The position numbers and the translations under genes are program-made. A stretch of DNA of 64,000 nucleotides from Hysterangium stoloniferum. Its lineage: Eukaryota; Basidiomycota; Agaricomycetes; Hysterangiales; Hysterangiaceae. The stretch spans positions 266,892 through 330,891 of the forward strand of contig WHVD01000098.1 in assembly GCA_015178975.1 (NCBI GenBank). Direction: 5' to 3'. The stretch's first letter is position 1; every line of letters begins with the position of its first letter. A model generated the notes under the pieces. The model was not told the DNA's origin and ran no database searches. It worked only from the letters and a program-made list of their open reading frames with translations. Of this stretch, positions 11,305 to 23,883 are shown piece after piece.

Positions 11305-12327
11305 ATGGGACCAAAGCCCACGCTGCGCAAGCCTATGCCAACCACCAGGCCCTCCATGGGCAGTCAGTACCGGGCGCCACTCCCCGCTGCCCAAATTTTG
11401 GCACAGTGGGACGAGCAACATTGACAGCGAGAAGAGGCGGAACGAGAAGCCTGAGAGGTGGAGGAGGCCCTGAATAGGGAGTACCAGGTGGCAGTGGCCG
11501 TGGAGGAAGAGGCTGTGAGGCAGAAACAGAAGGATGAGGAGGAGGCTGTGTGGGTGGCCATGGAGAAGGCCAGGGTGGCGGCAGAGAAAGCCCGGGTGGC
11601 CGTGGAGAGAGCCGCGATTGTTGCAGGAAAGGTAAGTCCCATCATTCGACTTGTTGTGTTTTTCTTTGACTTGGTGTTTCAGTGCAAGGCAGCAGAAGTC
11701 GAGTCCGAGTCTGAGGGAGAGGCAGAGAGCCCCAACAAGCTAAATTTCGGGTCTGTGGGAATACCGTGGAGCTAACTGTATCAACAGAAAGCAAGGAAGG
11801 CGGCGCCAGTCTGCCTACCGACTTGGAACGACCCGCGGTGTTCCGGTTGTAATGACCGGAACACTGAGTGTAATTGGAAGTCCGGCCGGGGCCCGGGATG
11901 TTACCAGTGCGCACACCTCAAGGCGAGGTGCTCGCTCATTCATGAGCAGGCCACAGGGTCCGGTAGTACACGGGAAAGTGGCGGGTCGGATGGATACTCT
12001 GGTCTGGAGGAGGTTTTGGGACGGATCGCTGATGGGATTGAAGCCCAAAACGAGTTGCTCCAGAAGGGCAACAAGGTCAGTGTTGTCATGGCCACTGATC
12101 TCCGCGCAATCCACGGGGACCATTTCACATTTCTGAGGGACTATGCAGGGTTTGTATGTGAGAAGCCAGAGGAGGGGAGTTCTGAGGAGGCCAGTTCAGA
12201 TGAGGAGGGGGTGCCCACAGAGGTCGCGGAACTAACCGAGGAGATGAATGCCACAGGAAAGGCTGAGGCGGGAAAACAGGAGGCGGGGAAAAAGAACAGC
12301 CCCATCAATGTAGATGAAGAAGAGTAG
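11305..12327 (+). pseudogene. Accessory zinc-cluster gene of element C (3 exons, two nonsense codons)
   Basis: Exons 11305-11631, 11683-11739 and 11788-12327 give 307 codons in one continuous phase. Exon 1 is an Ala/Glu/Lys/Arg-rich coiled coil, exon 2 a short acidic linker, exon 3 a zinc cluster CSGCNDRNTEC then CYQCAHLKARC (Cys spacing 2-6-9-2-6, matching Zn(II)2Cys6), followed by another helical region and an acidic, Lys-rich C-terminus. Intron 1 (51 bp) has GTAAGT...TTTCAG. The intron 2 donor is CTAAAT where the relic at 9169 has GTGAGT. In-frame TGA codons stand at 11422-11424 and 11452-11454. Runs convergent with pol, whose stop is 192 bp away. In the family, Zn2Cys6 domains bind DNA; the role here is unknown. 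Confidence 0.8.
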
Positions 12328-12519
12328 TAGTAATAATAATTTTTTTGAATATAAAGTAAAATGTGAAAAAAAAACATAAAAGTCAAAGTCAGAGTCCATG
12401 GGTAATCTGCTTGAGGACTTGACAAGACATGTCAGAACCTGTAAAAGCAAAGAGAGACATAGGGCGACAGGGAATAATGAAAATGAGTCCAAACGTAACA
12501 CGGGGTCCGCGGAGTGTGG

Positions 12520-15500
12520 TCAGAGAGACGATAATGGTCCAGGTTTGAGTGGATAAGCTGTATGAAAGTCAGTAACGATTTCCGTGGCATTACCGAGTTC
12601 TGTGGCCAAAATCCATGAGGTTTCTTCATCGGTGCCCTCGTAACCCGCCCACTTGACCAAGTAAAGCAGTTTACAAGTGCATCGACGCTTGTCAATTTTT
12701 GAATCTAAAATCTGTGAGATTTCAAACTCAGGTTCTCCGTCAATAATGACAGGAGGAGGCGGAGATTGCATGCGATCCAGGATAGTGTTAGCAGTACAAG
12801 GTTCTAGCATAGAAACATGAAATACTGGGTGTACCACACACATGCTATCCGGAAGCCGTAGAGTCCAAGAGACTGAACCTACTTGTGCAATGATTTCAAA
12901 CAGACCTAAATATTTTTCAGCAAGCTTTTTTGATGGACGGGTAGTCCGAAAGAATTGAGCTTTGACATAAACACGGTCGCCAATCTTGAAATTGGGTGGC
13001 GGGATCCGGTGTTTGTCCGCTGAATGTTGGTATTGCTCTTGGGCGGACAATATTGCAGTCCGGAGTTCCTCGTGGAGCTCGTGGAGGTCCATGGTGAACT
13101 CTTGAGCGTGAGCGGAGGTGAGATTTCGTTCTGGATGTACTGTAATATTGGGATTATATCCTTTATTTGCAAAGAACGGGGAAACACCAGTAGTGGCTGA
13201 GGGTGCATTGTTGTAAGCAAATTCTGCAAGTGGTAACAAGGATTTCCAATTGTCCTGTTGGTAGTTGCAATATATGTGGAGGTATTGTTCCAATGTCTGG
13301 TTGACGCGTTCGGTTTGTCCGTCGCCTTCCGGGTGATGTCCGGACGTGAAATGTAATGTCATGTCCAAGGATTTTCCGAGGGATCTAAAGAAGTGAGACA
13401 CGAACTCTGATCCTCGATCAGAAGTCACGTGGGATGGAACTCCGTGCTTGGAAAATACATGGATAATGAAAAGTTCCGCTAACTGCACGGACATAATTGT
13501 GTCATATGTAGGGATGAATGTACTGTACCTTGTTTTGAGAATCTGTCAACAACGACTAGAATGGCGGAAAAGCCTTCGGAATCTGGTAGGTATTCAATGA
13601 AATCCATAGAGATAGAATTCCACAGTTGTTCTGGTACCGGGAGTTGTTTCAAAAGGCTGTATGGCTTGTGTCGCTGAGATTTCGAGCGGGGACAAGTAGT
13701 GCAAGATTTACAATAGTGCTTAACAAATCCATGGAGTCCGGGCCAAGTATATTCTCTTCTTATTAATGATAGAGTTTTGTTGTACCCGAAATGTCCTGAG
13801 AGTGGATGATCGTGTTTGTATTGAAGGATCCTGAGGCGGAGGCCGTCGGAGTCCGGTAGATCCTATCGTCAAGTCTAATGAAACCATGCTGATCAAGAGA
13901 CCACCGGGGTTGATCAGAGTCCATGGGATTGTCAAGGTGAGCTTTAGTTATTGGGTCTAGTGGAATTGCCGATAGTATATCTTGATGTAACTTCTTGATA
14001 TCCATAATGATAATTCCATGGACAATGGGATTGATGAGGAAAGTTGTGTGGACTGATGTGGTAAGTTGCTGATTCGTGAAAATAGGTTTCAGGTTGTGCA
14101 GATTTACCGTGGCATAGTCGTTGTTCCCCTCTTTAGGATAGACATCCCATTGTCTAGTTAAAGCGTCGGGTTTGCTGCCGAGATGGACAGGTTGAAAATG
14201 GATAATCATGTTGAAAGCAGATAGGTATTCAGACCAGCGGGCCTGCCGGTGGGTCAAAAGTTTTGTGGTAGAAAAGTATTCCAGGTTTTTGTGATCTGTT
14301 ACAATGTCAATAGGAGCTCCTGAACCTTCCAAATAGTGTCGCCACGCTTTGAAAGCGGAAAATATTGCCAGACGTTCTTTATCATGAACATCGTAGTTGA
14401 GCTCTGCTCCGGTAAAAGTCCGGGACAGAAAGGCCACGGGGTGGACTTCTCCGTCGGAGTCCTGGATAGACAGAATGGCTCCAAGTGCATAACCCGAGGC
14501 GTCCGTTTCAACAATGAGCAGGAAGTCCGGTTTCCAATGCAACAGAATAGGAGCTGTAGAAAAAGAATTTTTTAAAAGATTGAAAGCTGTTTGACACTTA
14601 TCATTGAAATTCCACTTGAGTACCCTTACGCGTGAGACGGGTAAGGGGTACCGTGATGTTGGAATATCTGCGGATAAATCGTCTGTAAAAATTGGCAAAG
14701 CCGAGGAAGGATTGTATATCTTTAACTTTTCGGGGTTCAGGCCAATCTTTGATGACTTGCACTTTAGTTTCATCCATGCGGAGTCCATCGGATCCCATCA
14801 TGAAACCTAGGTATTCCATGGAGTCCGTGTCAAAAGTACATTTTTTACCATTTGTGAATAAACCATGTTGTCTGAGCCTCCAGAGAACTTCACGTACTTG
14901 TTTGTTGTGTTCCATGGGATTCTCGGAGTAGATAAGAATGTCGTCCAAGTAAACAATGATGCATACATTGAGCATGTCGGAGAAAATGTCATTGATAAAA
15001 TGCTGAAAAACAGACGGAGCATTGGTGAGTCCAAAGGGGATCACCAACCACTCGAAGGCCCCATAACGGGTTCTAAAAGTGGTTTTCCATTCGTCGCCCG
15101 CGGCGATCTGGACCAAATGATAGGCATGTTTGAGATCAATTTTGGTGTAAATCCGGGCATTCTGCAGAGCATCGAGCAGATCAGATATAAGTGGGAGTGG
15201 ATATTTATCCTTCTTGGTGACAGCATTGAGTCCTCTAAAATCAACACAAAGTCGAAGAGATCCATCCTTTTTTCTGACAAACAGAACAGGTGCTCCAAAA
15301 GGAGATTTTGAGGGTCGGATAAAACCTATGGACAGATGTTCATCCAGGAAATTGCGGATTGCGGAAAGTTCCGTGGATGAGAGCCGGTAAATATGTCCTA
15401 GGGGTGGCTGGGTGCCATCTTCAAGATCGATTTTTAAGTCGTATTCTCTGTGAGGTGGAAGCTGGTCAGCTTTCCACTTGCAAAAAACATCCACGAAGTC

Positions 15501-16260
15501 ATGATATTTCTCCAGGACGCCTTCTAGGTCAGCGGCTTGCTCAGATTTGGATACCGGGGTTGAAAAATGTCCAGTTGCTTCATCAATTTTTAAGTTGATA
15601 GTGAACACCTGGGACCCATCCATTTTTGAAGCCCTAATAAAAGCTGCAGCATTAATCAGAGAAATGGACGGAGGTGCCATGGGTTCCGGGGAAGCTATGG
15701 GTGCTGTAGGGATCACAGGAGTCCTCGAGACTGCAGGTGCCGGGAAGGCCATGGGTGCCGTGGAGGCCGAGACAGGCACAGTTTCCTCGGCTGCCGTGGG
15801 GGTCCAGAATGTTACACTGTTAGCTATCCAGTCAATCAACGGATTGTAGCAGGTAAGCCAGTTATGTCCTAGGACCACCGAGCAACTTGAGTCTAACTGG
15901 GTCACATAGAAAGTGACCAATTGAGATGTTCCACACGGGAAACTGATGGATAAATCACAAGCTTGGGTAACAACCGAATTACTTGTGCCATCGAAGAGGC
16001 GGAGACCGACGGGATTTATCGAATAAGTTGACAAAGAATTTTTTTTTGCGTGAATTTTGTATCTAAAAAACAATGAGTCGAGCCGGAATCTATGAGAGCT
16101 GAAAAAATGAATTTTGGAATCATATTAGACATAAGTTTAACGAAAAGTGAATCAGAATGAGAAAGAGTGGATGTGTTGAGGCGAGTAAACTCTTGAATGT
16201 GCGGAGAGGCAACGCAACCCCCAACCCGCACGGAGTCCATGGGGTTGCTTACTCTTTTTT
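12520..16260 (-). pseudogene. Element C pol (PR-RT-RNaseH-INT-chromodomain), frameshifted
   Basis: Read in the -1 frame relative to gag. Protease active site ALIDSGSTHCFLD near 16100-16060; RT with VPxPPFGLTNAPSVFQ-like block and the catalytic YLDD at about 14965-14950; RNase H (ETDASGYALGA, TDHKNL); integrase HHCC (CKSCTTC near 13690-13715) and DDE-bearing blocks (TSDRGSEF, HPEGDGQTERVNQ); chromodomain near 12590-12720 (LVKWAGYEGTDEETSW), stop at 12520. Frame is lost at an eight-base T run near 16040-16047, around 14620, and again around 13500-13760. All domains are present, so this was a complete chromoviral polyprotein before decay. Confidence 0.9.
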
Positions 16261-17529
16261 CGAGTCGGAAGCCGGTTTGTCCTTCGACGGGGTTTCTGTG
16301 GAGGCCTTGGCTGTTCGACCCTTTGAAGAGTTTGCTTTTGCCAGTGGACATTCCGGGACTCAATGACCAGGTTTCCCGCACAATAGACACAGGTTGTTAT
16401 CCATATGACATTGTCTTTCCTGTGGGGTCAATTTGCCATTGGGTCCGAGTTTGCCTGAGAGGTCGGGTTTTCCGGCTTGCTTGCTGGACTGTTGACCCTT
16501 GTTATTGTCCTTATTGTCCTTGTTGTTGTTGTTGTTGTTTGAAGACTTTTTATCGTTCTTCTTGTCGGATTGTGTGGAGTTCTGGTTGCTGGTTGACGAA
16601 TTGTTGTTGTTTTTATTGGCCGTGGACTTGTTTACTTTGTCCGCGGAGGTCTCGCGGGCAACTTCCGTGTGACATTCCCAATAATGTGCGTCCGCGTTTT
16701 GAGCTTTGAATTGCATATGGGACAGGGTTTTTGGCTTGCCATCTTCTCCTTTTGAGACTTCGTCTTTAAGGCGGGATGGCAGACCGGTGTAGAATTGGTG
16801 GCAGAGAGCAGGATTGCCCCACTGACAACAAGCTGCAAGATTATTGAATTGGATGATATAGTCTGTGATGCACTGCATGTCCTTCATATGAAGATTTGTG
16901 AGACTATTCTCGGCTTCTCCTGTCGGGTCATATGGGCCAAAGTTGGTTTCAAGCTCCTCAACAAAAGCATCCCAATTTTCGAGCCAAAGCGGCTCTTCCT
17001 CAGAAATCCCGCTAAAAGCCAGTTCGAACCATTTCAACACGGATCCCGACAAATATGAAAGTGTGTAGTTGACCTTTCGGGAGTCCGTGGAGAATGCAGC
17101 GGCTTGATCGCAGAAGTTGAAGCGACATTGCATGAGGAAAGTAGAGAGCTTGTTTGGGTTGGAACCTGTGAAGGGTTCCGGAGCATTGACTTTTGACCGT
17201 GGAGGTTCTTGTTCCTTTTTCTTTCATTCTTCGAGCAGGTGCATCATGAATTTATCTATAGTACCTGCTAAAAATTCAGAAGTAGGATCCCTTGAGTGTG
17301 GTCGTTCGTAAAGCAGAGGATTTTCGACACCTTTGCCCTTGTCGGGGGTCATGGAATCGTCCTCATGCTTGGATTCGTCCTGGTTTTCCAGGACTTCTCC
17401 GATATGGGCTTCTTCCACAGAGTCCGACTGGTTCACAAGTGTCTGACTGGTATACAAAGTTAACAGGGAATGAAGAGTCGACGGTCCAGGTAATGATGCC
17501 TGTGCGCGTGTATTTCTTCTTGGTGGCAT
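16249..17529 (-). pseudogene. Element C gag (capsid plus CCHC), two nonsense codons
   Basis: Starts MPPRRNTRAQASLPGPSTL at 17529. The capsid-like retrotrans_gag core lies around 17150-16750 (FTGSNPNKLSTFLMQCRF, later WDAFVEELETNFGPYD), followed by an Asn/Lys-rich low-complexity linker and the zinc knuckle CLLCGKPGH. TGA codons interrupt it at 17224-17226 and at 16360-16362, the latter inside the knuckle directly after the His. It ends TCG AAA AAA GAG TAA at 16249, the same terminal codon pattern as element B gag, with pol taken up in the -1 frame. Confidence 0.88.
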
Positions 17530-17565
17530 AATGAAAACAATCTGCGAGTATTAGTCAGAAAATAC

Positions 17566-18403
17566 TGTTAGGATACACACACAGGGTGGGTCTCCGGAGA
17601 AACCCGCAGGATATCCGGTAGGACTTGGCTTCAGCTTATAGGCTACGCCCTCGCTAGATCGTGTTGTCCAATTTCGAACAGGCAGATGGGAATCCCGGGG
17701 AGTCCGGGCGGGGGTCGTGGGTCATAGGTCGTAGGTCAGAGGTCGTGGGTCATGAGTTGTGAGTTGTGAGTCGAGATGGTCGAGAGAGATAGATGTGCTG
17801 GAGCCCGTGGGCTCCGACTAGTGCAAGTGGTGTGAATCAAGCAAGGGTTTTAGAGCAGAAAATGTTATTAGATTACTGGGGGAAATCTAAGCTAATTTTC
17901 TGACTGGATTGTATGTATGTACAACATCTGCCAGTTTATATAGACCATGGAATGCATGACATACCAAACCCAGTAATGATGAAACAAAACTAACAAAACA
18001 TAAAATGGGAATAGTAAACACCAAGTTTGGTGTTAGGAATGGGACAGAACAGAGCGGAGTCCGAATCGTGACAAAGCATAACCTATAACGGGAAACGGAG
18101 CGGGAGCGGAGTCCTAAATTGTGACAGGTCATTTGACTAAAACAGGAACAGGGCTCGATTAGAGAGGTGACGGGATTCTGAGCAGGGTCCAGTGACTGAT
18201 GCGTGGGACAAAGACGGACATAGACAGAGATGGAGTCCGGGGGAAGTCCGGTGACTGATATGTGTCTTAATGAGGTCGAACGTAACAAGTCTTGTCGTAC
18301 AGAGTCTGGGTGGGAAATCCTATAAACAGACAATTGGTGCTTGTAGCGCATGGGGGTGTACGGGTTAGTGCCCAGAGTCTGGTGGGATTGTCTGGTCGTA
18401 ACA
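17566..18403 (-). repeat. Element C 5' LTR (LTR-2)
   Basis: 838 bp, near-identical to 10270-11103. The internal region begins on the minus strand with GTATTTTCTGACTAATACTC (17565 downward), the candidate primer-binding region. Confidence 0.9.
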
Positions 18404-18850
18404 GGATAAAACAGTTCTAACATTGAAACGTGAAAGACAGGATGAATTCCTTTGAGATGATTGGGAAGTTTTAATCTGTATGAATGAGATCCTGGTCAAG
18501 CAATGATTTTGAATGGGCCTAATAATTTTTCCGATAATTTTTTCAATGGTCAAGTTGTTCGAATGAAATCGGATCATATGAAGACTTGAGAATGGATCGG
18601 AAAGTTGAATGACTCTTTTCGATGTATGTCGGAATATTTTTGATAACGTATTTACACTTTCTGGATATTTGATTTGAGATGTTTATGTAAAGCTTTGAGA
18701 TCTGTCATATAATTGTGAGCTAGAGTGGAAGCTGAATCTTTTTCAGGGTAAATTTCTAACAATGGATGATAACCTTTATTAGCAAAAAATAGTGTTTCAC
18801 CAGTTGTTTCAGAAGGTGCATTGTTGTAAGCAAATTCAGCTAAAGGAAGT
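18404..18850 (-). pseudogene. Fragment of family-3 (element E-like) gypsy integrase C-terminus
   Basis: Plus-strand sequence closely parallels 26830-27280 in element E (for example GTTCTAACATTG, then GATGAATTCCTTTGAGATGA). It is the minus-strand integrase/linker part of that family. Cut on the left by element C and on the right by LTR-4 at 18851; neither junction shows a matching target duplication. Confidence 0.85.
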
Positions 18851-20127
18851 TGTGAGGTATCAGCCTCATCTTATAATATTCTCTTAATTTTCTGTGAATT
18901 ATCTAATATTTTCTCGAATTTATTGTATTTTTATTATATTTTTATTGTGAAATATAAGGCCTAATTCCTTTTAACTTCACATAATAATAGCATATATGAG
19001 CTCATATAATGCTATTATATCTTATTTATTTTATTATAATTTTTAACTAATTATTTATATTTTATTTACTTAGTTATTGCTTTTCAGCACATTGTTTTGC
19101 TTCAATGTGCACATTTTTGGAGTCATGTGACTTATTAGATAAGCCTCTGGTGTCGGGATATCACACAAGTCATGAATGTGACTGTAACAACTTACTCGAG
19201 TCATAATTTGATTCCACTGACTCATCAAATGCTTCCGTCCTGGGACCGCGGCCTTGAACCTTCATGTTCAAGCCAAAGGTTGGAACCCTTGTCTCAGAGA
19301 GGGGAATCACATGGTAATAAAGGGTAAAAAATAAGTAGAATATGAGGTCATTATGACCTAAATAATGACCTCATAAAGTAAATAAATGATTAAATATTTA
19401 GTTATCGAAATGTATATAAGGAGGGCCAAGTTTCCAATAAAATCAATCTATCTCACATTTTACTGCACAGCTCAGAAGCTTATCTAGTCATCCTAAGGAC
19501 AATAATAGCCTTAGTCCGATACACTAACTGCAAGCACCTACACTTGCAGAATCTTGAATCTTTGTCAGCAACTCTTGAACTTAGCTAATCATCTAAGTTC
19601 CCCCAGCCTCACAGCTACCCTTTAGGCTTATTAATTACATAATAAACCTAATAAGTATCTAAGTATCCTTACTGAAATTCCCTGCCAATACTAGATTATT
19701 CAAGGCCCAGCCCTAAGTTTATTGAATTAATCAAGTACAAGCACTCAAATAATCCAATACACATTATTTTCTATATTAATAAATTATTTAACACCTTGTT
19801 AAATAACTATTAATAGTTACAAATAAGCATACAAGAATCTGAAGCTTTATATCAAGTCTCTGCTAAGTTACTGTGCATATACTCAGCTTCTAGCCCCTAT
19901 TCTCAAGGAATAGTTCTTTTATTTGCTAAAAGAGTCATACATATATTGTTCTATTGAACCTTTCAATAATCAAAGTAAGCATTGATTTGAGTTGTTTAAG
20001 CTTAATAGCACAGCTCATTAATCTATCAGTATTTAAATTACTGGACCTTTGCTTGTTTTATTGTTGAAGCTCTGTGACACTATAGCATATATTGAGCTAT
20101 CTAAGAGAAACCCCTGAATACATTACA
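18851..20127 (+). mobile_element. LTR-4 copy (1277 bp)
   Basis: Begins TGTGAGGTATCAGCCTC and ends CCTGAATACATTACA. An inverted copy at 44668-55533 confirms both ends. It contains a palindromic TATGAGGTCAT...TGACCTCATA pair near 19340-19375, GTCAC/GTGAC motifs near 19120-19185, and a TATATAAGGAG box near 19413 that may be the U3/R promoter. Flanks (gaagt / cgacc) do not match, so it sits at a recombinant junction. No coding sequence. Confidence 0.85.
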
Positions 20128-20332
20128 CGACCCCTTGGCCTGACACTTGACTTATCCTTTGGTTCCGATTGGTAACTCACCGAGAGGTGCTTGTTAGGAC
20201 TAGTCTTCACCTGTCCAAAATTTAAGGACACGCAACAAATAGTTGCAAGGGCGCAGCACATAAGCTGAAGCCAAGTCCTTCTGATCGGTCCCCGTCAGCC
20301 TACCGACACTAGTCAGTTTTCAGTTCTTAACA
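20128..20332 (+). repeat. LTR-1 fragment (3' part of element F 5' LTR)
   Basis: Matches the last about 205 bp of the element B LTR, including the shared CATAAGCTGAAGCCAAGTCC block (20259-20278) and the end AGTTCTTAACA. Upstream part replaced by LTR-4. Confidence 0.88.
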
Positions 20333-21425
20333 CAGCTCTGGAACCCAAACCCGAGGATGGCAACCAACCCATACCTCAGGCTAGTGGTTCTAAGAAGTCT
20401 GTGAAACAAAAACCAGACTTTGATCCTGACAAGACATGGGAATTGTTCTCAGGTACCCTAGGATCCCTTAACGAATTCCTTAAAAGCAATACCAAGGAAA
20501 AAGAACCTGGGCAAACCCGAGTCAACAAACCTGAACTGTTTACTGGCTCAAACCCGAAGAAATTGCCGACATTTCTTATGCAATGTTGATTCAATGTTTG
20601 GACCGCCTGGCTGCTTTCGCAATGGATGACTGAAAGGTAAATTTTGCACTCTCATACCTTAAGGATTCCACAGCAGCCTGGTTTGAACCCACATTCTCTG
20701 GCCTCACCTCTGAAGATCCTGTTCACAATTGGGATGCCTTTGTTGAGGAACTGGACACAAACTTCAGTCCCTATGACCAAACCAGTGATGCTGAAACCAC
20801 ACTTTCTAATCTCAAAATGAAAGACACCCAGCGCATCACCGACTACATCGTCCAGTTCAACAACCTCGCCACGTGTTGCAACTGGGGCAATTCGGCCCTC
20901 CGTTACCAGTTTCACTCTGGCCTCCCATCTCACCTCAAAGACGAAGCTTCCAAAGGAGAGACCCGCAAACCAAAGACTCTCCCCCTCATGCATCTAACAG
21001 CCCAAAACACAGATGCCTGATACTGGGAACGATGTTCGGAAATCAGTCGCAAAAACCCATCAGACAAAAAATCATTGGACAATAAGAATGCCAACAAGTC
21101 TGGTAATCAAAACACCAACAATAGTAGCAACTTGAACTCCGATAAAAAGTCCGAAAACAAGGGTTCTAATGACAAAAAAGGCAAGGGCAAACAGTTGAAT
21201 AAGTCTGAAGATAAAGACAAACCTGACTTAACTGGCAAACTCAGCTCCTATGGCAAGCTCCTACCACAGGAAAAGCAACACTGAATGGACAACAACCTTT
21301 GTTTGTTGTGTGCAGATCCTGGACACTGAGTCACCACATGCCCAAAGGTCACAAAAGCCTGATGAGCCAATACGGCCACAACCTCACAACCGGCTAAGCT
21401 GGCTGCCAAGTCAAAAAAAGATTAA
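20333..21425 (+). pseudogene. Element F gag, 5' deleted
   Basis: Aligns with element B gag from about codon 70 onward; the first about 65 codons and leader are deleted. The capsid core (LSNLKMKDTQRITDYIVQFN) and Asn/Lys/Ser-rich linker are recognisable. TGA codons occur at 20587-20589, 20629-20631 and others, and at the zinc knuckle region near 21305-21330 the frame is open only in pieces. Ends with an A7 run and GATTAA at 21413-21425, the frameshift position of the family. Confidence 0.85.
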
Positions 21426-23883
21426 GCAACTCTCTGGATTCCGTGCAGTTGGAGAGTTGCATTGAATCTCCCCGCACACTGGAAAATTGTCATCTTAATG
21501 CATCCACCCTGTATGATCCTAATTCCTTGTTCATAAATCTTACTTCAGAATCCCTCAGGAGTCTCACTTTTCGAGCTCTTGTAGATTCAGGTTCAACCCG
21601 TTGTATTATAGATACAAGTTTTTCCCAAAGAAATCAGTTAAAAACCTATGCAATAGATCCGATTCCACTCCAACTCTTCGATGGTATGCCACAGTTAATC
21701 CGCATAATTTCAAGCCCATGTTTTCATTGGAACAACTGTCCGCATCTATCCGAGCCACTTACCTCATTCATCCAGTCTTGCGAAGTGTTATCCTTATGGA
21801 TACCGAAAAGTTACACCAAGATATACTATCGGCAATTCCATTAGACCCAGTCACCAAAGCACACCTTGATAACCCATCCAACCCCAATCAACCCCAATGG
21901 TCATTAGACTCACAAGGTTTCATTAGACTCGACAACCGCATCTATGTACCGGATTCTGATACCCTTCGGCTGTGAATCCCACAACATAAGCACAACCACC
22001 CGATCTCAGGACATTTCGGCCTCAATAGACTCTTTCACTCATTAGAAGAGAATATACATGGCCCGGCATCCGAGATTTCATTAAGCACTATTGCAAATCC
22101 TGTACAACATGTTTATGCTCTAAATCACAGTGACACAAACCATATGGCCTACTCAAACAATTACCAATACCAGAAAAACCCTGGAAATCAATTTCTATGG
22201 ATTTCATCAAGCACCTACCAGCATCCGAAGGTCATACAGCAATCCTAGTTGTTGTGGAGCGGCTCACAAAGCAAAGTATTTTCATTCCAATATATGACAC
22301 GATAACATCTGTACATTTAGCCGAATTATTTGTCACCCATGTATTTTCCAAGCACAGCATTCCATCGCATGTCACATCTGATTGTGGATCCGTGTTTGTC
22401 TCTCATTTTTTTAGGTCACTCAGAAAAGCACTAGACATGAAATTACACTTCACTTTGGGCTATCACCTGGAAGGTGATGGCCAAACCAAACACATGAATC
22501 AAACTTTGGAACAGTACATTCGTGTCTATTGTAACTATCAACAAGACAATTGGAAATCACTACTACCACTAGCCGAATTCACATATAACAACACACCAAA
22601 TGGCGCTCAAGGCTTCGTTACAAACCTTGACGAGCTACATCAAGAACTTCGTAAAACTATTACAATCGCCCAAGAATGATACCAACGGTCCACAGATAAG
22701 AATCGACTTCCACCTCCTGATTTCAAGATTGGAGACCAAGTATTCATTAAAGCTGAGTTTTTCCGAACTACTAGACCCTCTAAGAAGCTCACTGAAAAAT
22801 ATTTAGGTCCTTTTGAAGATATAGCACAAGTTGGCATGCTTTCATGGATGCTTCGGCTTCCCGACAACATGCGTGCAGTGCACCCAGTATTTCATGTATC
22901 TATGTTAGAACCTTGTGTTGCTAACAATATACCGGATCACATACAACCACCACCTGTAAAGGGTTGAGTAGTTTACCACTCAATATGTGATTGTTATCGA
23001 CTAACAATAGTGCGAAGAATGATCGACTAGTAGTTTTAGATAGTAAAATTGTAGATTACGATTGACCTTCAAGGTGTGATCGGTAGGTGATTACAAGGGC
23101 AGATCGACCTTACGGTGCAATCCGACTGTGTAGCTAGTTGGCCCGATGGCCAAGTAGATCAGGGAAAGAGTTTATCACGAGAAGGGAAGAATAATCTAGA
23201 GAAGTGAGCAATGCTGGACATTCTTACTGTGTGAAGTGATAACTTGAAGTTGAGCTGATTAATAATAATGCACTTCGACTATTTCAGTGTGAAGAGTCGT
23301 TATGGATAATTGGAGATGAGAGAGAGTGTGTGTGTGTCTTGTTAGATGATACCCCAAACCAGTACTTGCATCTTGCAGGTGATGGTTGTTGGGGTTGAAA
23401 AGTGTCTAACATTCTCTTGTGTGACTACTACTGTGACATGCACATACTTCTTGTGGGCTAGAGCACCCACAAGCATACATGGACTCTCGAACTAATAAAA
23501 AGGGAATATGGCCCGTATTTATGAGTGATAGAGAAGGAAATAAAAGTATAAAACATAAAGGAAATAAAGGAAATATAAAGTGGCTAAAGGGTAAGGCTTA
23601 GAGTCTTTAGTCGCACCTCCTATGCAACCTATCCTTCACACCACCTCCACCCATGATCATTGATGGAGAACCCAAATTTGAGATATTGGAGATCCTAGAT
23701 TCAAAAATCGACAATTGCCAACCCTCATGTAAATTACTTTATTTAGTTAAATGGGCTGGCTATGAAGGTACAGACAAAGAAACTTCATGGATCCCAGCTA
23801 CAGAGCTCAGCAATGCATCAAAGATCATTTTAGGGTTTCATCAAGCTTATCCGAATAAACCCGGTCCTCTAGATTCTCTATAA
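21413..23883 (+). pseudogene. Element F pol with large RT deletion; INT and chromodomain parts remain
   Basis: Protease start (ALVDSGSTRCIID near 21575-21612) is fused after about 21690 directly to the linker downstream of RNase H (TVNPHNFKPMFSLEQL), so RT and RNase H, about 1.8 kb, are deleted. Integrase follows (SDCGSVFVSHFF, with the DRG Arg changed), then a second deletion of about 100 bp near 22600, the LTR-6 insertion (22955-23640), and the chromodomain (LVKWAGYEGTDKETSW) to the stop at 23881-23883. The deletion junctions retain only short shared bases. Confidence 0.87.
22955..23640 (+). mobile_element. Solo LTR, family LTR-6 (686 bp), TSD CCACC
   Basis: TGTAAAGGGTTGAG...CTATCCTTCACA inserted into the pol linker before the chromodomain. 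Both flanks read CCACC (22950-22954 and 23641-23645), and removing the insert restores the Pro-rich linker codons seen in elements A and B. Only copy of this family in the window; no coding sequence. Confidence 0.92.

Larger units (their letters stand above)
10270..18403 (-). mobile_element. Element C: Ty3/gypsy chromovirus with antisense accessory gene (family 2)
   Basis: Two LTRs in the same orientation (10270-11103, 834 bp; 17566-18403, 838 bp) flank gag and pol on the minus strand and a plus-strand accessory gene next to the 3' LTR. Gene order is LTR-gag-pol-(antisense accessory)-LTR. The flanking 5-mers (gcggg left, ggata right) differ and the flanks belong to different elements, so the two LTRs do not come from one clean insertion. 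Several stops and frameshifts in gag, pol and the accessory gene make it non-autonomous. Confidence 0.9.
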
